From Syngnathus acus (Eukaryota; Chordata; Actinopteri; Syngnathiformes; Syngnathidae), in contig NC_051098.1 in assembly GCF_901709675.1 (NCBI RefSeq), forward strand, positions 2,844,500-2,908,499: 64,000 nucleotides of DNA, read 5' to 3'. The notes beneath the pieces were generated by a model. The model did not search any database and was not told the origin of the DNA. It saw nothing but the letters and a program-made list of their open reading frames with translations. The translations under genes were made by a program, and so were the position numbers. This document shows, one piece after another, positions 42,543 through 62,273 of the stretch. The number at the start of each line of letters is the position of its first letter. Position 1 is the stretch's first letter.

Positions 42543-43800
42543 AAGGATTTTTCAATCTATCTCCTATCAATGAGACTGTTTCACATCATGTTTTAGTATT
42601 TTATTTTAGCAACTGTGATTACAGAATATATTTTAAGAAGCGCAAAAATATATTTCACTGATCATATTTATGCTTGGAGACTTATAAGCCTCTACTAAAA
42701 CAAATTATATATACCATTGTATCTATGAAAAAATACATGGTCACTTTTCAACAAGAAAATACTCAAGAGGGTAAGTGATACACACAGTAGTCATTGCTAT
42801 ACAGGTAGGCTACAACATGCGACTTGTAGGAGAGAGAGAATAAAGGGCCTAGATCAGATCTCTTGAGCAATTACTGATGTATTTCTTCACTTTTCGATGA
42901 CATCGCTGTTTATACTTGACTGCTCTTCTGTCATGCATTACATTGTGACTCTTTTACTTCGACATGATTTTAAAGCACACATTACTGCAGCAATGACTGG
43001 AGGAGAATGGGATAAGGGGTGGGTGGTGCTGGAGGGTTGCAAAAACAGCAAATTACAATAACATTTCAAGATAATTGTTTAACATGTTTTTTTTGTCTAT
43101 TCTGTAACACTTATTTGTGTGTGTATTCAGCACACAAAAAACGTAAAGCATTACCTACGCTTCCAACGATGGTTCAAAATTGCTCAAACAACACTATTAG
43201 GAACGTGTGTAGTTTAAATGTGTACCAACCAACAATTTTTTGTATCTCTAAATACGCAAATCATCTTGGTCAAGCTGTTTTTTATTTTTTATTTGGATAC
43301 ATAGTGTTGGGTCTCCATAGCGAGACAACCAATGTTTATTCTTTAGCTGCCTATTTCTGGGCCAGGACCAAACCATTCTGGGTTTTACTGGATTGTGACT
43401 AACAGCTCAGCTAATTTACATAATAGGACTTCACACACAGTTTCTCTACCAAAGACTCAAGCCGCCATTTTCAAGCAACAGACGAACTGAAATGGAAACA
43501 CCAGCTGTGCTGTGAGGTATTTGGATTTGGCTATGGCTGATGCACACATCGCAAACACACACAAACACACACTAATTTTCAAAGATAATTTAGCAGCTTG
43601 GTGATGAAGCGCTCCCTACATGAGCGAAAATACAAATCAGACTTTTTCTAGTCAGAGTCACACGTTTTTAGACTCTGGGATCGTCAAGTGCAGTTACTCC
43701 GTCCTTAATTGCCATGGGCTCCGACGGAGCGATCCCAGCAGATTTCAAGAGGCTAGAAAAAAAGTAAAAAGTGTGCGACAGATTTGATTCAACAGTGCTG
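42543..43800. other. Intergenic stretch, nothing recognised
   Basis: An open frame at 43019-43402 (+) has no recognisable domain and ordinary AT-rich composition; not called. Confidence 0.4.
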
Positions 43801-43805
43801 ACTGA

Positions 43806-44216
43806 TATGTACATATATATATATATATATACATACGTACATATATATATATATACGTACATATATATATATACGTACATATATATATATACGTACATAT
43901 ATATATATACATACATATATATATATACATACATACATATATATATATACATACATATATATATATATACATACATATATATATATACATACATATATAT
44001 ATATATACATACATATATATATACATACATATATATATACATACATATATATATACATACATATATATATATACATACATATATATATATACATACATAT
44101 ATATATATACATACATATATATATACATACATATTTATACATACATATACATACATACATATATACATACATATATATACATACATACATACATATATAC
44201 ATACATACATACATAT

Positions 44217-44271
<55 letters not shown>

Positions 44272-44300
44272 CATATGTACATATATATATATATATATAT
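43806..44300. repeat. Long TATACA/TACATA microsatellite
   Basis: About 500 bp of (TA)n, TACATACA and TACGTACA units. The long frames of Tyr/Ile/Met/Val repeats in it are artefacts. The intact Tc1 element lies immediately to its right, and (TA)n resumes after that element (45908-45968). Confidence 0.95.
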
Positions 44301-44301
44301 A

Positions 44302-45904
44302 CAGTGCCTTGCGAAAGTGTTCGGCCCCCTTGCACCTTTCACCATTTCGCCACATTTCAGGCTTCAAACAAAGATATAAAATTTTAATTTTTTGTCAAGA
44401 ATCAACAAGTGGGACACAATCGTGAAGTGGAACGAAATTTATTGGATAATTTAAACCAAATAAAAAACTGAAAAGTGGGGCGTGCAATATTATTCGGTCC
44501 CTTTACTTTCAGTGCAGAAAACTCACTCCAGAAGTTCAGTGAGGATCTTTGAATGATCCAATGTTGTCCTAAATGACTGATGATGGTAAATATAATGGAC
44601 CTGTGTGTAATCAAGTCTCCGTATAAATGCACCTGCTCTTTGATAGTCTTTAAAGCGCAGAGAGAACCATGAAGACAAAGGAACACACCAGGCAGGTCCG
44701 AGATACTGTTGTGGAGATGTTTAAAGCCGGATTTGGATACAAAAAGATTTCCCAAGCTTTAAACATCTCAAGGAGCACTGTGCAAGCAATTATATTGAAA
44801 TGGAAGGAGTATCAGACCACTGCAAATCTACCAAGACCCGGCCGTCCCTCCGAACTTTCATCTCAAACTAGGAGAAGCCTGATCAGAGATGCAGCCAAGA
44901 GGCCCATGATCACTCTGGATGAACTGCAGATAACTACAGCTGAGGTGGGAGAGTCTGTCCATAGGACAACAATCAGTCGTGCACTGCACAAATCTGGCCT
45001 TTATGGAAGAGTGGCAAGAAGAAAGCCATTTCTCAAAGATATCCATAAAAAGTCTCGTTTAAAGTTTGCCACAAGCCACCTGGGAGACACACCAAACATG
45101 TGGAAGAAGGTGCTCTGGTCAGATGAAACCAAAATCGAACTTTTTGGCCACAATGCAAAACGATATGTTTGGCGTAAAAGCAACACAGCTCATCACCCTG
45201 AACACACCAGCCCCACTGTCAAACATGGTGGTGGCAGCATCATGGTTTGGGCCTGCTTTTCTTCAGCAGGGACAGGGAAGATGGCTAAAATTGATGGGAA
45301 GATGGATGGAGCCAAATACAGGACCATTCTGGAAGAAAACCTGTTGGAGTCTGCAAAAGACCTGAGACTGGGACGGAGATTTATCTTCCAACAGGACAAT
45401 GATCCAAAACATAAAGCCAAATCTACAATGGAATGGTTCACAAATAGACGTATCCAGGTGTTAGAATGTCCAAGTCAAAGTCCAGACCTGAATCCTATCG
45501 AGAATCTGTGGAAAGAGCTGAAGACTGCTGTTCACAAACGCTCTCCATCCAACCTCACTGAGCTCGAGCTGTTTTGCAAGGAAGAATGGGCAAGAATTCC
45601 AGTCTCTCGATGTGCAAAACTGATAGAGACATACCCCAAGCGACTTGCAGCTGTAATTGCAGCAAAAGGTGGCGCTACAAAGTATTAGCGCAAAGGGGCC
45701 GAATAATATTGCACGCCCCACTTTTCAGTTTTTTATTTGTTAAAAAAGTTTAAATTATCCAATAAATTTCGTTCCACTTCACGATTGTGTCCCACTTGTT
45801 GTTGATTCTTGACAAAAAATTAAAATTTTATATCTTTATGTTTGAAGCCTGAAATGTGGCGAAATGTTGAAATGCTCAAGGGGGCCGAACACTTTCGCAA
45901 GGCA

Positions 45905-45907
<3 letters not shown>
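44302..45907 (+). mobile_element. Complete Tc1 transposon, 1,606 bp
   Basis: Ends are CAGTGCCTTGCGAAAGTGTT and its exact reverse complement, flanked by TA. The inverted repeats run about 200 bp with few differences (both ends contain GTGGGACACAATCGTGAAGT and AAAGTGGGGCGTGCAATATT). Long repeats suggest an IR/DR-type element. It carries one uninterrupted transposase frame and lies in a TA microsatellite. Confidence 0.95.
44669..45688 (+). CDS. Tc1 transposase, 339 residues, uninterrupted
   Basis: DD34E cut-and-paste transposase. Residues 1-55 form a paired-like helix-turn-helix (RDTVVEMFKAGFGYKKISQ). A GRP-type motif follows (PRPGRPSELS, 55-64), then a second HTH around 70-110. The catalytic triad is Asp152 (WSDETK), Asp243 (QQDNDPKH) and Glu278 (NPIENLW), with exactly 34 residues between the last two. 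The GGGS motif is at 187-190. Length matches active fish Tc1 enzymes (about 340). The start lies 367 bp from the left end, beyond the long inverted repeat, as usual. No stop or frameshift is seen, so the gene could be functional; activity is not shown by sequence. Confidence 0.93.
   Translation: MKTKEHTRQVRDTVVEMFKAGFGYKKISQALNISRSTVQAIILKWKEYQTTANLPRPGRPSELSSQTRRSLIRDAAKRPMITLDELQITTAEVGESVHRTTISRALHKSGLYGRVARRKPFLKDIHKKSRLKFATSHLGDTPNMWKKVLWSDETKIELFGHNAKRYVWRKSNTAHHPEHTSPTVKHGGGSIMVWACFSSAGTGKMAKIDGKMDGAKYRTILEENLLESAKDLRLGRRFIFQQDNDPKHKAKSTMEWFTNRRIQVLECPSQSPDLNPIENLWKELKTAVHKRSPSNLTELELFCKEEWARIPVSRCAKLIETYPKRLAAVIAAKGGATKY

Positions 45908-45968
<61 letters not shown>
45908..45968. repeat. 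TA dinucleotide microsatellite
   Basis: (TA)n right of the Tc1 element, the continuation of the array that it entered. Confidence 0.95.
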
Positions 45969-45971
<3 letters not shown>

Positions 45972-46113
45972 CAATATCAGATTCCTGTATATTTTTAATC
46001 AAAATGAAGCAAACCGAACTTAAAGGCGAAAAATACTTGGCTACTCATGTATCCTGCATCTGCAACAGGTATTGCTAAACATTCACTCAACTGTATCCAA
46101 TTTCATGAGGACG

Positions 46114-46476
46114 TCAAACTACAATAATTTGGGATCCAGAACAACAACAACAAAAAAAAACACCAGTTACTTCAAACACAAAATGAGAAAACATTTGTAC
46201 TGCATGCTCCATAACAGCAGCGGTCCATGCATATGGTAGCTGATCCTTCAGTGAAGACTTATACAAGCTGTAAATACCATCCACCACTGTCACGTCGCAA
46301 CTAGCACCATCAATACTAAAACACACATTACAAGGTGTGGCGTTACTTCTCGCAATGAATAGTAGCTCCTCTGGAAAAGTCCATCTTAAGTGGATTTTTA
46401 CATACCGTATGTTTGAAACCCATTTAATTTCCCCTCCACCAGCTGTTGTGGACTTCAACTTTTCAAACGTATTCAT
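46114..46476 (-). other. Unassigned open frame, 120 codons
   Basis: A - strand frame of mixed composition, with FPEELLFIARSNATPCNVCF and a Cys-rich end (CCCCCSGS). No family recognised. It has no clear splice sites. It could be a fragment of an unknown mobile element. Confidence 0.15.
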
Positions 46477-47906
46477 GGATGCAAACCGCTACCGATGTGT
46501 TTTGCAAGAGGAATTTGGCTGTCACAGCTCTGCCATGACCAACAAATCAAGGTGACAGAAAAATGCTGTTTACTGTACAATAGCTAGCACGCCTTGGGAG
46601 GCAAATTTGAAAACAGAATGGTCAGTTTAAGTAACAACAGCCAGCACTCATGATGTGAGTGTTTACGTAACTGTTATGAAGTGCCAAATTCTGAGCATTA
46701 CTGCTACTGAAAGATTCATTTGCATCATGAATGGTCGATGCTGCCAGTGATGTTCACTCTGCATACAAAAATGCACTGATAAGTGTTTTAAGTGGGGGGG
46801 AAAAGTCAGGGAAGCAGACTTCAGTCTAGGTTATACTGCAAGTCTGTCCTTTTGGGGGCGCATTGATCGTATTGTAAATAACATTTTTAACTTGACTTCC
46901 CCTTTAAGGGCAAGATTTTCTGTGCTTCATTTTGTTTGCTCAGGTAGGACATTGACACTCTTGTTATGTCACTGTGAGAAAGAAATGGCACATACTCCTT
47001 TAAGGAAAGCTAATCTGAATCTTTAGATCAGTATGGAAGGCACAAAACAAAAATACTTCTCACATTAGCCAAACAGTATAATTTGGACTAATTCTTCACA
47101 GCTGCTTCAGGCTATTTTCATTTATAGTCACCTTCTTAAAATAACCTCCTGAGTCATTATTTTTTATTAGTTTTCTTAGAAAACACTGAACCAAATATAG
47201 AAAATATCAATAATTTTATGTCATGGGTGGAATGGCATGATGTAGTAGGCGCTTTGAGCAGAGGAGGTCAGTGTCATGAGATGATTTAGGCAAAAAAGTG
47301 ATTTATGTCAAATAATGACTCAGGCCAGGGTAGTTTTGTTTGAGGTTTTATCCATGAATTTTTCCCTCTACCAGCCCAATGAGGCAATATTGTCATGCAA
47401 TTATGTATGAAATATATTAGTCACACAAACACGCACACCAAATGTCTCTCTAAAATACACAGATTTGAATGGTATTTTAAACAAAAAAGTGAGGGTGAAA
47501 CAACCATCCTGGAACATCAAACTTGACAGACTCGGTCGAATCAAGAGTACATTGAAGCCAATGAGGGGATGCACGACAGCATATACTATACAGGGTTTAC
47601 AGATTACACCACAAAATTAATATTTGGACTTTAGGGTGAAAATGTAATGCAATGGCACGTGGACACACACATTTGGACTGGTTCCTGGTCCCGACTGGTT
47701 TTCCTGTTTGATGTAGTGCATTTAAACACAATTTATCATTGTTAAACACAATTTATCATAATAATACTGAGTGTTTACCTAACTTTGGGATAAAGTGCCA
47801 AATTCTGAGCATTATCATTTAAGAATATAAGTAATGTAAATGTACTTTGAAAATCTGACTACCATAATGTGCGTTTTCAGGATTGCCATCCACTTCCTGT
47901 ACAGCG
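46477..47906. other. Intergenic stretch and probable efhd1 3' UTR
   Basis: Left of the efhd1 stop codon (47907) the - strand transcript should continue as 3' UTR for an unknown distance. No other gene was recognised. Confidence 0.4.
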
Positions 47907-56069
<8,163 letters not shown>

Positions 56070-56370
56070 CTGGAAAGCACAAGTCAGTTTTGTTTGTGAA
56101 GCTGAACCTGAAGTCCAGTACAAAATTTGACAAAAACAATAAAAACTACACAAATGAAATTGGCCGAATGGTTATCAATTTTGGACACAAATTGCTTGTG
56201 AGTCATTCCATACAGGACAACAACAGTTCAACCTAAAATGAGATCATTATTCTGAAGATGAAGCATTTTAGTGATTTGGAAGGCAAAGAAAAGGTGTGTG
56301 TGAGACTGGGGATGACTGCAAGGTTACAGACTTGTTGGTGTCAAGGTAAGTGTAGAAACTTGTAGGACCG

Positions 56371-58214
56371 GGGGGTATTCCAGAAAGCAAGTTATGTGAA
56401 AACTCTGAGTAAGTTACCCTAGAAATGAGGGAATGAGGGTTATCCGTTCCAGAAAGAGAGCTAACTTGAACTCTGGGTCAGTTCCTGTGGTAACTTACTC
56501 TGTGAACATAACCTGCTCGCTGGCAAGTTTACTATAAGAGACCCAGAGTTTCAATCTCCCTCCCACACAAAGAAAGCAGTTAATCATGGATTGGCCGTTA
56601 ATTCAAAATCCGATCGACATGGAAGCCGTAATAATTCGAAACGCTTTATGTCGCGACAGAATAGTCTCATCCAGATTAGATGTTTCATCATTTCTAGAAG
56701 AATATCTTTTCGAACGCTACTGCTTTCTTTGAACAGTATCATTTCTCTCAATAACCTTCGCTGGCCGTGGGATACCTGATGGTGTGCGGGCATCATGAGT
56801 TCGATTCCCACACACCCCGAACGAGCACTAATATCAGAGCAACCTTAATGCATAGCACTATGTTTTTTTGCAAATGGCATTTTCTTTATAATATCGGGGA
56901 TGCAGAGCATTACTTTTTTTCTGTTGGCTGAGCAGAACTCGGCGTTTGTTTTAAAATAGTATTTTAATGAGTGTTGGCTACAGCGTCACATTTTAAATGA
57001 CTACAATAGGTATAAAACATAATTGCATTTGTGTCAAGTATTAATCCACAAAGTGTAGAATTAACTGAGAGGATGTTGGAAAACATTTTGTTTGGGGTTT
57101 AAACTATTTGAAGTAGGCACTGAATTCATATTTTAATTTAAAGTAATACTGCCCTGGTTAAACAGCGTGAGTCCATTTAAAATAATTAAATTAAAATCAA
57201 AGTGAGGTGCAATCACAGCCTAGCAAAACATGCCTTACCTCTTTGACTAATGTTTTTATGTTTCATTTTGAGCTGCTTCCAAGTCATTTCTTTATCCTGT
57301 TGAATTGCACCTAAATGAAAATCAAGTCAAGTCAAGTCAAGTCAAGTCAAGTCAAGTCAAGTCAAGTTTATTTGTATAGCCCTAAATCATAAGCGGTCTT
57401 AAAGGGCTTCACATAGACAAACAATTGACAATTATTCTCAAAGCATCCCCTGATCTTAAGCTCTCAAAAGGGCAAGGAAAAACTAAAAAAAAAACAACCA
57501 GGGGAAAAATGAGAAACCTTGAGAAGGGACCACAGATGGAAGGATCCCCCTTTCAGGATCACCAGGCTGCAATGGATGCAGAGAGGGCACATAAAATACA
57601 TAATATGAAAATCAATAAAAAAGTGGATGTCCAAGTCAAAGCGATGAGCTGCCGGATGTGCCCTCGATTGTCCTGGCAGTGTCTTCGAGGAGGGTAATCC
57701 GCTGCAGTTCCCTCATCCTGAATTGGTCCACGAGAATCCAGATAGAAAATAAGATTTCATTCCGACTTAAATTCATAACTATAGGCTATGCTACGACCTT
57801 ATGGTTAGATGTTACATCTATGAAATAGTACATTCAAACTTGCGCATCGAGCAGCAATTTCCTCCCATGACGTCTCTCTCTTCTTCGCTACTGCAGCCGT
57901 ATTAAATTTGCGGCAAAAAAATACGTTCATACTCGCCGTAGGCCTGCGTAACGACCTCCAATAAAATAAAATAAGGTGATCTGTTTTTCCGCAGTTGTCA
58001 TGGTGACTCGTGGTATCGGTGCTCGATTGATAATGGCTTTTTGTAGGAGTTGTGCACGCGCGTAACTCCAGGTGAACATACTCAGAGTTGATTGAACTAA
58101 CTCAGATCACCTTTTCTGGAACCGAATACTCAGTCTCTCCCATCTCAGAGTAAGTTAACTCAGAGTTCAGGGATAGACTCAGAGTATGTTGAACCTGCTT
58201 TCTGGAATACACCC
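56371..58214 (+). mobile_element. PIF/Harbinger remnant
   Basis: Ends GGTATTCCAGAAAGCAAGTT and (reversed) GTGTATTCCAGAAAGCAGGT, with several CTCAGAGT/AACTCTGA subterminal repeats on both sides. The frame at about 56620-56730 reads MEAVIIRNALCRDRIVSSRL and FLEEYLFERY, like the N-terminus of HARBI1-type nucleases. YNIGDAEHY at about 56890 is a later HARBI1 motif. The rest is deleted. A family B repeat is inserted at 57326. Confidence 0.75.
57326..57600 (-). mobile_element. Interspersed repeat, family B copy 2
   Basis: A (TCAAG)n run at 57324-57365, then TTTATTTGTATAGCCC and the same body as 28127-28412 (GGGCAAGGAAAAACT, AATGAGAAACCTTGAGAAGG). Inserted in the Harbinger remnant. Confidence 0.7.
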
Positions 58215-58217
58215 ATG

Positions 58218-58400
58218 TGATTCAGGTTTTATATGTCTCCTTGCTGCAACACACCTGATTCAAATGATCAGGACCCTTATCCAGCTTCTGCAGACCTCGC
58301 TGATTATCTGATCATTTGAATCAGGTGTGGTGCCCCAGAGAGACATATGAATCATGCAGGATACCGGACCCCGAGGACCGGAAGTGGTGACCCTACTTGT
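58218..58400. repeat. Foldback repeat with CTGATTCAAATGATCAG
   Basis: CACCTGATTCAAATGATCAG near 58254 and CTGATCATTTGAATCAGGTG near 58307 are inverted. Outer parts GATTCAGG..ATATGTCTC and GAGACATATGAATC are also inverted. Probably a small DNA element. Confidence 0.65.
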
Positions 58401-58429
58401 TGGATGTTAGGTGCAAGAGAGTTTGTGTA

Positions 58430-58690
58430 AGAGTGATTTAGTCTAGTTTTTGAGAAAATAGCTTTTCCAGAATTTTTGAGAACTGTTGCAGCAATGATAT
58501 TGGCCTGTGGTTAGTACTAAATAAATGTTTGTCTCCCGTTTTGTAGATTGGGACAACTTTTGTTGGAGAAATACCAGTTTTGAAAGATTGGTTGCAAATG
58601 TGTGTAAACGGTTAGACTATATATTCTATAATATGTTTTTTTAGTATCATAGCGATGTTAAAGCAGTCATTGGACTTTTATGTTTTAATA
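58430..58690 (-). mobile_element. LINE reverse transcriptase fragment
   Basis: On -, NQSFKTGISPTKVVPIYKTG, then a frameshift, then NHRPISLLQQFSKILEKLF. This is the finger region of a non-LTR reverse transcriptase. Decayed. Confidence 0.7.
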
Positions 58691-58911
58691 TTTACACAAT
58701 ATTTAATATTTCAGTTTTATTTACAGCCATAAGGAACATGATATGGGGTTAATCTTTATACATTTACTGGTTTCGTGTTTATTTGTTGGATCAGGAAATT
58801 CTTATGGACAATGTGAGTAAAATAATGATTTAATTAATTTGTGATGTGTTATTTTATCCATTAAAATATTTTTGTCTGATTTAAAATATTCAATAAATTT
58901 TCTCCTTTCCA

Positions 58912-59378
58912 GCCAGAGAGGTGACATTCCATGTCCCAAGAGCCAGCTTCTGCAGCCGGGGATCAGACCGCCAAGGTCCCTGCCTTTGGCCGCCGCCCAG
59001 CTTGCACTGCACCCGACCCCTTTGGCCCCTCCCACAGGTGGTGAGCCCATGGGAAGGGGGACCCACGTTTCCTTTTCGGGCTGTGCCCGGCCGGGCCCCA
59101 TGGGCGAAGGCCCGGCCACCAGACGCTCGCCTTCGAGCCCCGCCTCCAGGCCTGGCTCCAGAGGGGGGCCCCGGTGACCCGCGTCCGGGCGAGGGAAATC
59201 TGTGTCCATATATCTTTTTCATCATAAGGGGCTTTTTGAGCCGTGCTTTGTCTGGCCCCTCACCTAGGACCCGTTTGCCATGGGTGACCCTACCAGGGGC
59301 ATGAAGCCCCAGACAACATGGCTCCTAGGATCATAGGGGCACGCAAACCCCTCCACCACGATAAGGCGACGACTCACG
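58912..59378 (-). mobile_element. RTE/I-like LINE, 5'-end fragment
   Basis: The 5' leader and start of the frame of the 2.9 kb family: TGCGTGCCCCTATGATCCTA, GGGTCACCCATGGCAAACGG, then FPRPDAG...GGGARRRASGGRAFAHG and ALGTWNVTSLAGKE. It stops abruptly at 58912 near the beginning of the endonuclease. A 5' end without the rest is unusual for a LINE, whose copies normally lose the 5' side. It starts further 5' than the 2.9 kb copy. Confidence 0.8.
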
Positions 59379-59454
59379 GCGGGGAGAAAGACATGTTAAA
59401 GTGTGTTATTAAAACTTTAAAAAGGCTTTCTGTGTACCGTCTTTCTTTGTAAAT

Positions 59455-59578
59455 AAATCGCGTGCACATGCGGCTTATAGTACGGTGCGGCTTATTCATG
59501 ATAAAAACAAAAATGTTTGCGATTTTTTGCTGGTGCGGCTTATAGTCAGGTGCGGCTAATACTCCGGAAATAACGGTA
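59455..59578. mobile_element. DNA-element end (GTGCGGCTTATAG ... AACGGTA)
   Basis: Repeated TGCGGCTTATAGT(A/C) motifs and a terminal CCGGAAATAACGGTA, resembling the ends of 48897-50256 and 51743-52508. The matching end was not found. Confidence 0.5.
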
Positions 59579-60236
59579 ATTAGTGTTCCGCTGTACACGT
59601 AATTGCACCCAGAAATACAACTCACGTGCATGTAAATGGTCAAAATGGTAGCAGACAACTCAATCGGGGCCAGGAAAAAAGGGGGCATTAATATCATTAG
59701 TAACTACAGAGTCTTCATGGAGCCAAAGAGGTTCCGTCACTTGGAATGACATGTCCATGAGACACAAAACCCCCTTTCTTTGGTTTCCTTTTCAGGGATG
59801 CCAGGGGCCCACAAAGCACACAGAGGGCCCATATTCCCATGCAATCTTCCACTAACAGCCACACATCAGTGTCCTGTGACATCAAATGCTTATTACCAAA
59901 GAGTTTATTTGAGGAATATGCCTAATTACCTTGATAACAGTCTTGATGTTTTGTTTTGCTTTACTTTGCCATTGTTTTTATGACTGTATACTGTTGCCTA
60001 GAAGAGGCTGTAGTGAAACTCATTGTTTTCCTTTGTCCTTGCTAATTATAGATGGCTGAGCCTTTGGAACGATGACACTCTTTCTCAGCAAATGTATTTC
60101 ACTGTTGCAACCATCCAGTTCAGTTAATGTTTATGTTTTGCTAAAACTATACACAATCAGGTCCCAATTGAAGGAAAAAGCAAAAAAAAATATTTAGCAA
60201 GTACAAGGATTAATTCTAAATGCAAAAAGGAAAACA
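59579..60236. other. Stretch without recognised gene
   Basis: No efhd1 exon 1, repeat end or RNA was recognised. Confidence 0.35.
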
Positions 60237-60596
60237 GACTCATCCATCCATTTTCCATACCGCTTTTCTCCATAGGGGTCGCGGGCGTGCTGGAGCCTAT
60301 CCTAGCAGTTATCGGGCAGCAGGCCACCCTGAACTGGTTGCCAGACAATCCCAGGGCACACGGAGACGAACAACCATTCGCACTCACACTCGCACCAATG
60401 GGCAATTTTGAGTGCTCAATCGGCCTACTATGCACGTATTTGGAATATAGGAGGAAACCGGAGTACCTGGAGACAACTCACGAAGGCACGGGGAGAACAT
60501 GCAAACTCCACACAAGGAAGGCCTGAGGTGGAATCGAATCCGCAACTTCTGAAGTGTGAGGCGGACGTGCTAACCAGTGCGCGTCACCGTGTCGCA
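60237..60596 (-). mobile_element. SINE-like repeat, family A copy 4
   Basis: CATCCATCCATTTTCCATAC at left, full body, and a tRNA-like head at the right end (GGTGGAATCGAATCCGCAAC; box B reversed). More diverged than the copy at 23142. Confidence 0.75.
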
Positions 60597-60845
60597 GGAA
60601 CCAGACTGTTGAGGAAAAATAGGTCACTGGGTGGTGGCTGTCCCATGAGAATGTGTGCGTGTACCATTTCTGGGATCAGTGCAGCCAAATGAGTGAAGCT
60701 AAATGCATTCAAGACAAAAGTAACTTAATTACCTTAAAGTTTTGAAACTAAATTGTATGCAGTGGGAAAACTATGCCTACTCTGTTTCAACATGAACTCC
60801 CTGGATGGTCCACATTCTTTAAATCATGTTCGAAATAAGGATTCT

Positions 60846-60871
60846 TTCATTCATTCATTCATTCATTCATT
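60846..60871. repeat. (ATTC)n microsatellite
   Basis: Six to seven ATTC units. Confidence 0.85.
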
Positions 60872-61133
60872 ATGAACGCAAGAGCAATTCAGTAGAAAAC
60901 AAAACAATAAAACCAGTCTTCTGAAGAACAGTCATCATCATTTGACTAACCACCAGCGTAAAGCTTGAGGGCAAAGCAAATTAGCACCAGTACATTGGGG
61001 TTTAAACTCTGAATGTTTAATCCCCGGATCAAATGTTCATCTCACTAACCCCATTTCTAAAATAGCCTCAAAATATTGTGTAGATGAATGTGGTAATGCA
61101 AAGCATTTTTTTACTACATTTTGTACATTTAAG

Positions 61134-61318
61134 ATCAATTAGACGGGTGTGACTTCATCTACAATCAGGTTCAGGTTCTTCTTGGGTTCTGTTAGTGACA
61201 CTTGATGCCATGTGCATTTTTAGAACCAATTAGACGGGTGTGACTTCATCTACAATCAGGTTCAGTTTATTCTTAGGTTCTGTTCGTGACACTTGATGCT
61301 ATGTGCATTTTTAGAACC
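61134..61318. repeat. 91-bp tandem duplication
   Basis: AATTAGACGGGTGTGACTTC begins units at about 61138 and 61229; each ends TGCATTTTTAGAACCAA. A few substitutions separate the two. Confidence 0.88.
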
Positions 61319-61389
61319 AAAACTGAACTTTCATTTAAAAAGCCGAACGGTTGAACTCCACACCTACATACACTGTGTATCTGTTAGCT

Positions 61390-62265
61390 CAGGGGTCCGC
61401 AACCCCCGGTCCATGGACCGGCCCTGGGGCCGTGGATCACTTGGTACCAGGTCGCCAAGCCGCACAGGAAAAAAAAAAAAAAGCATTTTTTTTATTTTTT
61501 TTATTGACGATCAATTCATTCTGGTCAAGACGCTCGTCCCGGTCACGTGATATGTTTTCCGAGTCGAGCCAGCAAAAGTGAGTGAGAATTTATTTTGAAA
61601 AATATAAAGAATTTATAAAAAAAAAGTCACTGTGTCCCTTGACACAAGACGCTCGTCTCGGTCACGTGACATGTCACCCCAGTCGAGCACGCGAGGAAAG
61701 CAAAAATGAGCAAGAAACAGAGAAGTTTGGAAAGCTTCTTCGGAAAGGGAAAAAAGCCCAATGAGGAGACTGAAGAAGAAGAGGCTACCACTTCTAAGAA
61801 AAGGAAAGCTGCATTTAAAAGAACTTTTCTGGAGTCGTACTTAAAATATGGATTTATCGCCACAGGTGACTCTGAGGCACCGAGCGTACTCGGCCTATGT
61901 GGCGACAGGCTAGCTAACGAGGCAATGAAGCTGCTTCGGCACATGGAGACCAAGCATCCTGCATTAACAGACAAACCTTAACCACTTTGGGTGTCATTGT
62001 TTCCGATTAAGTCTAGATGGGGCCGGCTTGTTTCTGAGAAAGCTCAGTGCTCCCACTAATTCAACGTAATGGTGAGTTTTATTTTTATGTCGTTTATACT
62101 TGTTTTTATGCCAGTCATATCATTATATTTCATCGTATTTATATATTTATCATACATGTATTATTTATTTATATAAATTTATTATTTATTTATTTAAAGG
62201 CCTGTCCGCAAAAATATTTTTGACGCGTAACCGGTCCGTGGCGCAAAAAAGGTTGGGGACCACTG
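61390..62265 (+). mobile_element. hAT-Charlie-like element, internally deleted
   Basis: Ends CAGGGGTCCGCAACCCCC and AAAGGTTGGGGACCACTG; perfect 8-bp duplication TGTTAGCT at 61382-61389 and 62266-62273. It carries the transposase N-terminus only. A subterminal ~110-bp block with CAAGACGCTCGTC(C/T)CGGTCACG is duplicated (about 61525 and 61645). A sister copy's left end lies at 63905. Confidence 0.92.
61706..61981 (+). pseudogene. hAT transposase N-terminus (ZBED5-like)
   Basis: A 91-residue frame starting MSKKQRSLESFFGKGKK, then a basic SKKRKAAFKR stretch, YLKYGFIATGD, and a BED-like ending (CGDRLANEAMKLLRHMETKH) that keeps the C-terminal Cys..His..His side of a BED finger. The first Cys pair is partly lost (LCGD rather than CxxCGD). 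Dimerisation and catalytic regions are deleted. ZBED5-type host proteins derive from this hAT group. Confidence 0.75.
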
Positions 62266-62273
62266 TGTTAGCT

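Noticed and set aside
43019-43402. 127-codon + frame as a possible host gene
   Set aside because: AT-rich, no domain, no splice signals or conserved motif recognised.
43668-44379. Several 60-225-codon frames on both strands
   Set aside because: They are translations of the TATACA microsatellite (Tyr/Ile/Met/Val/His repeats).
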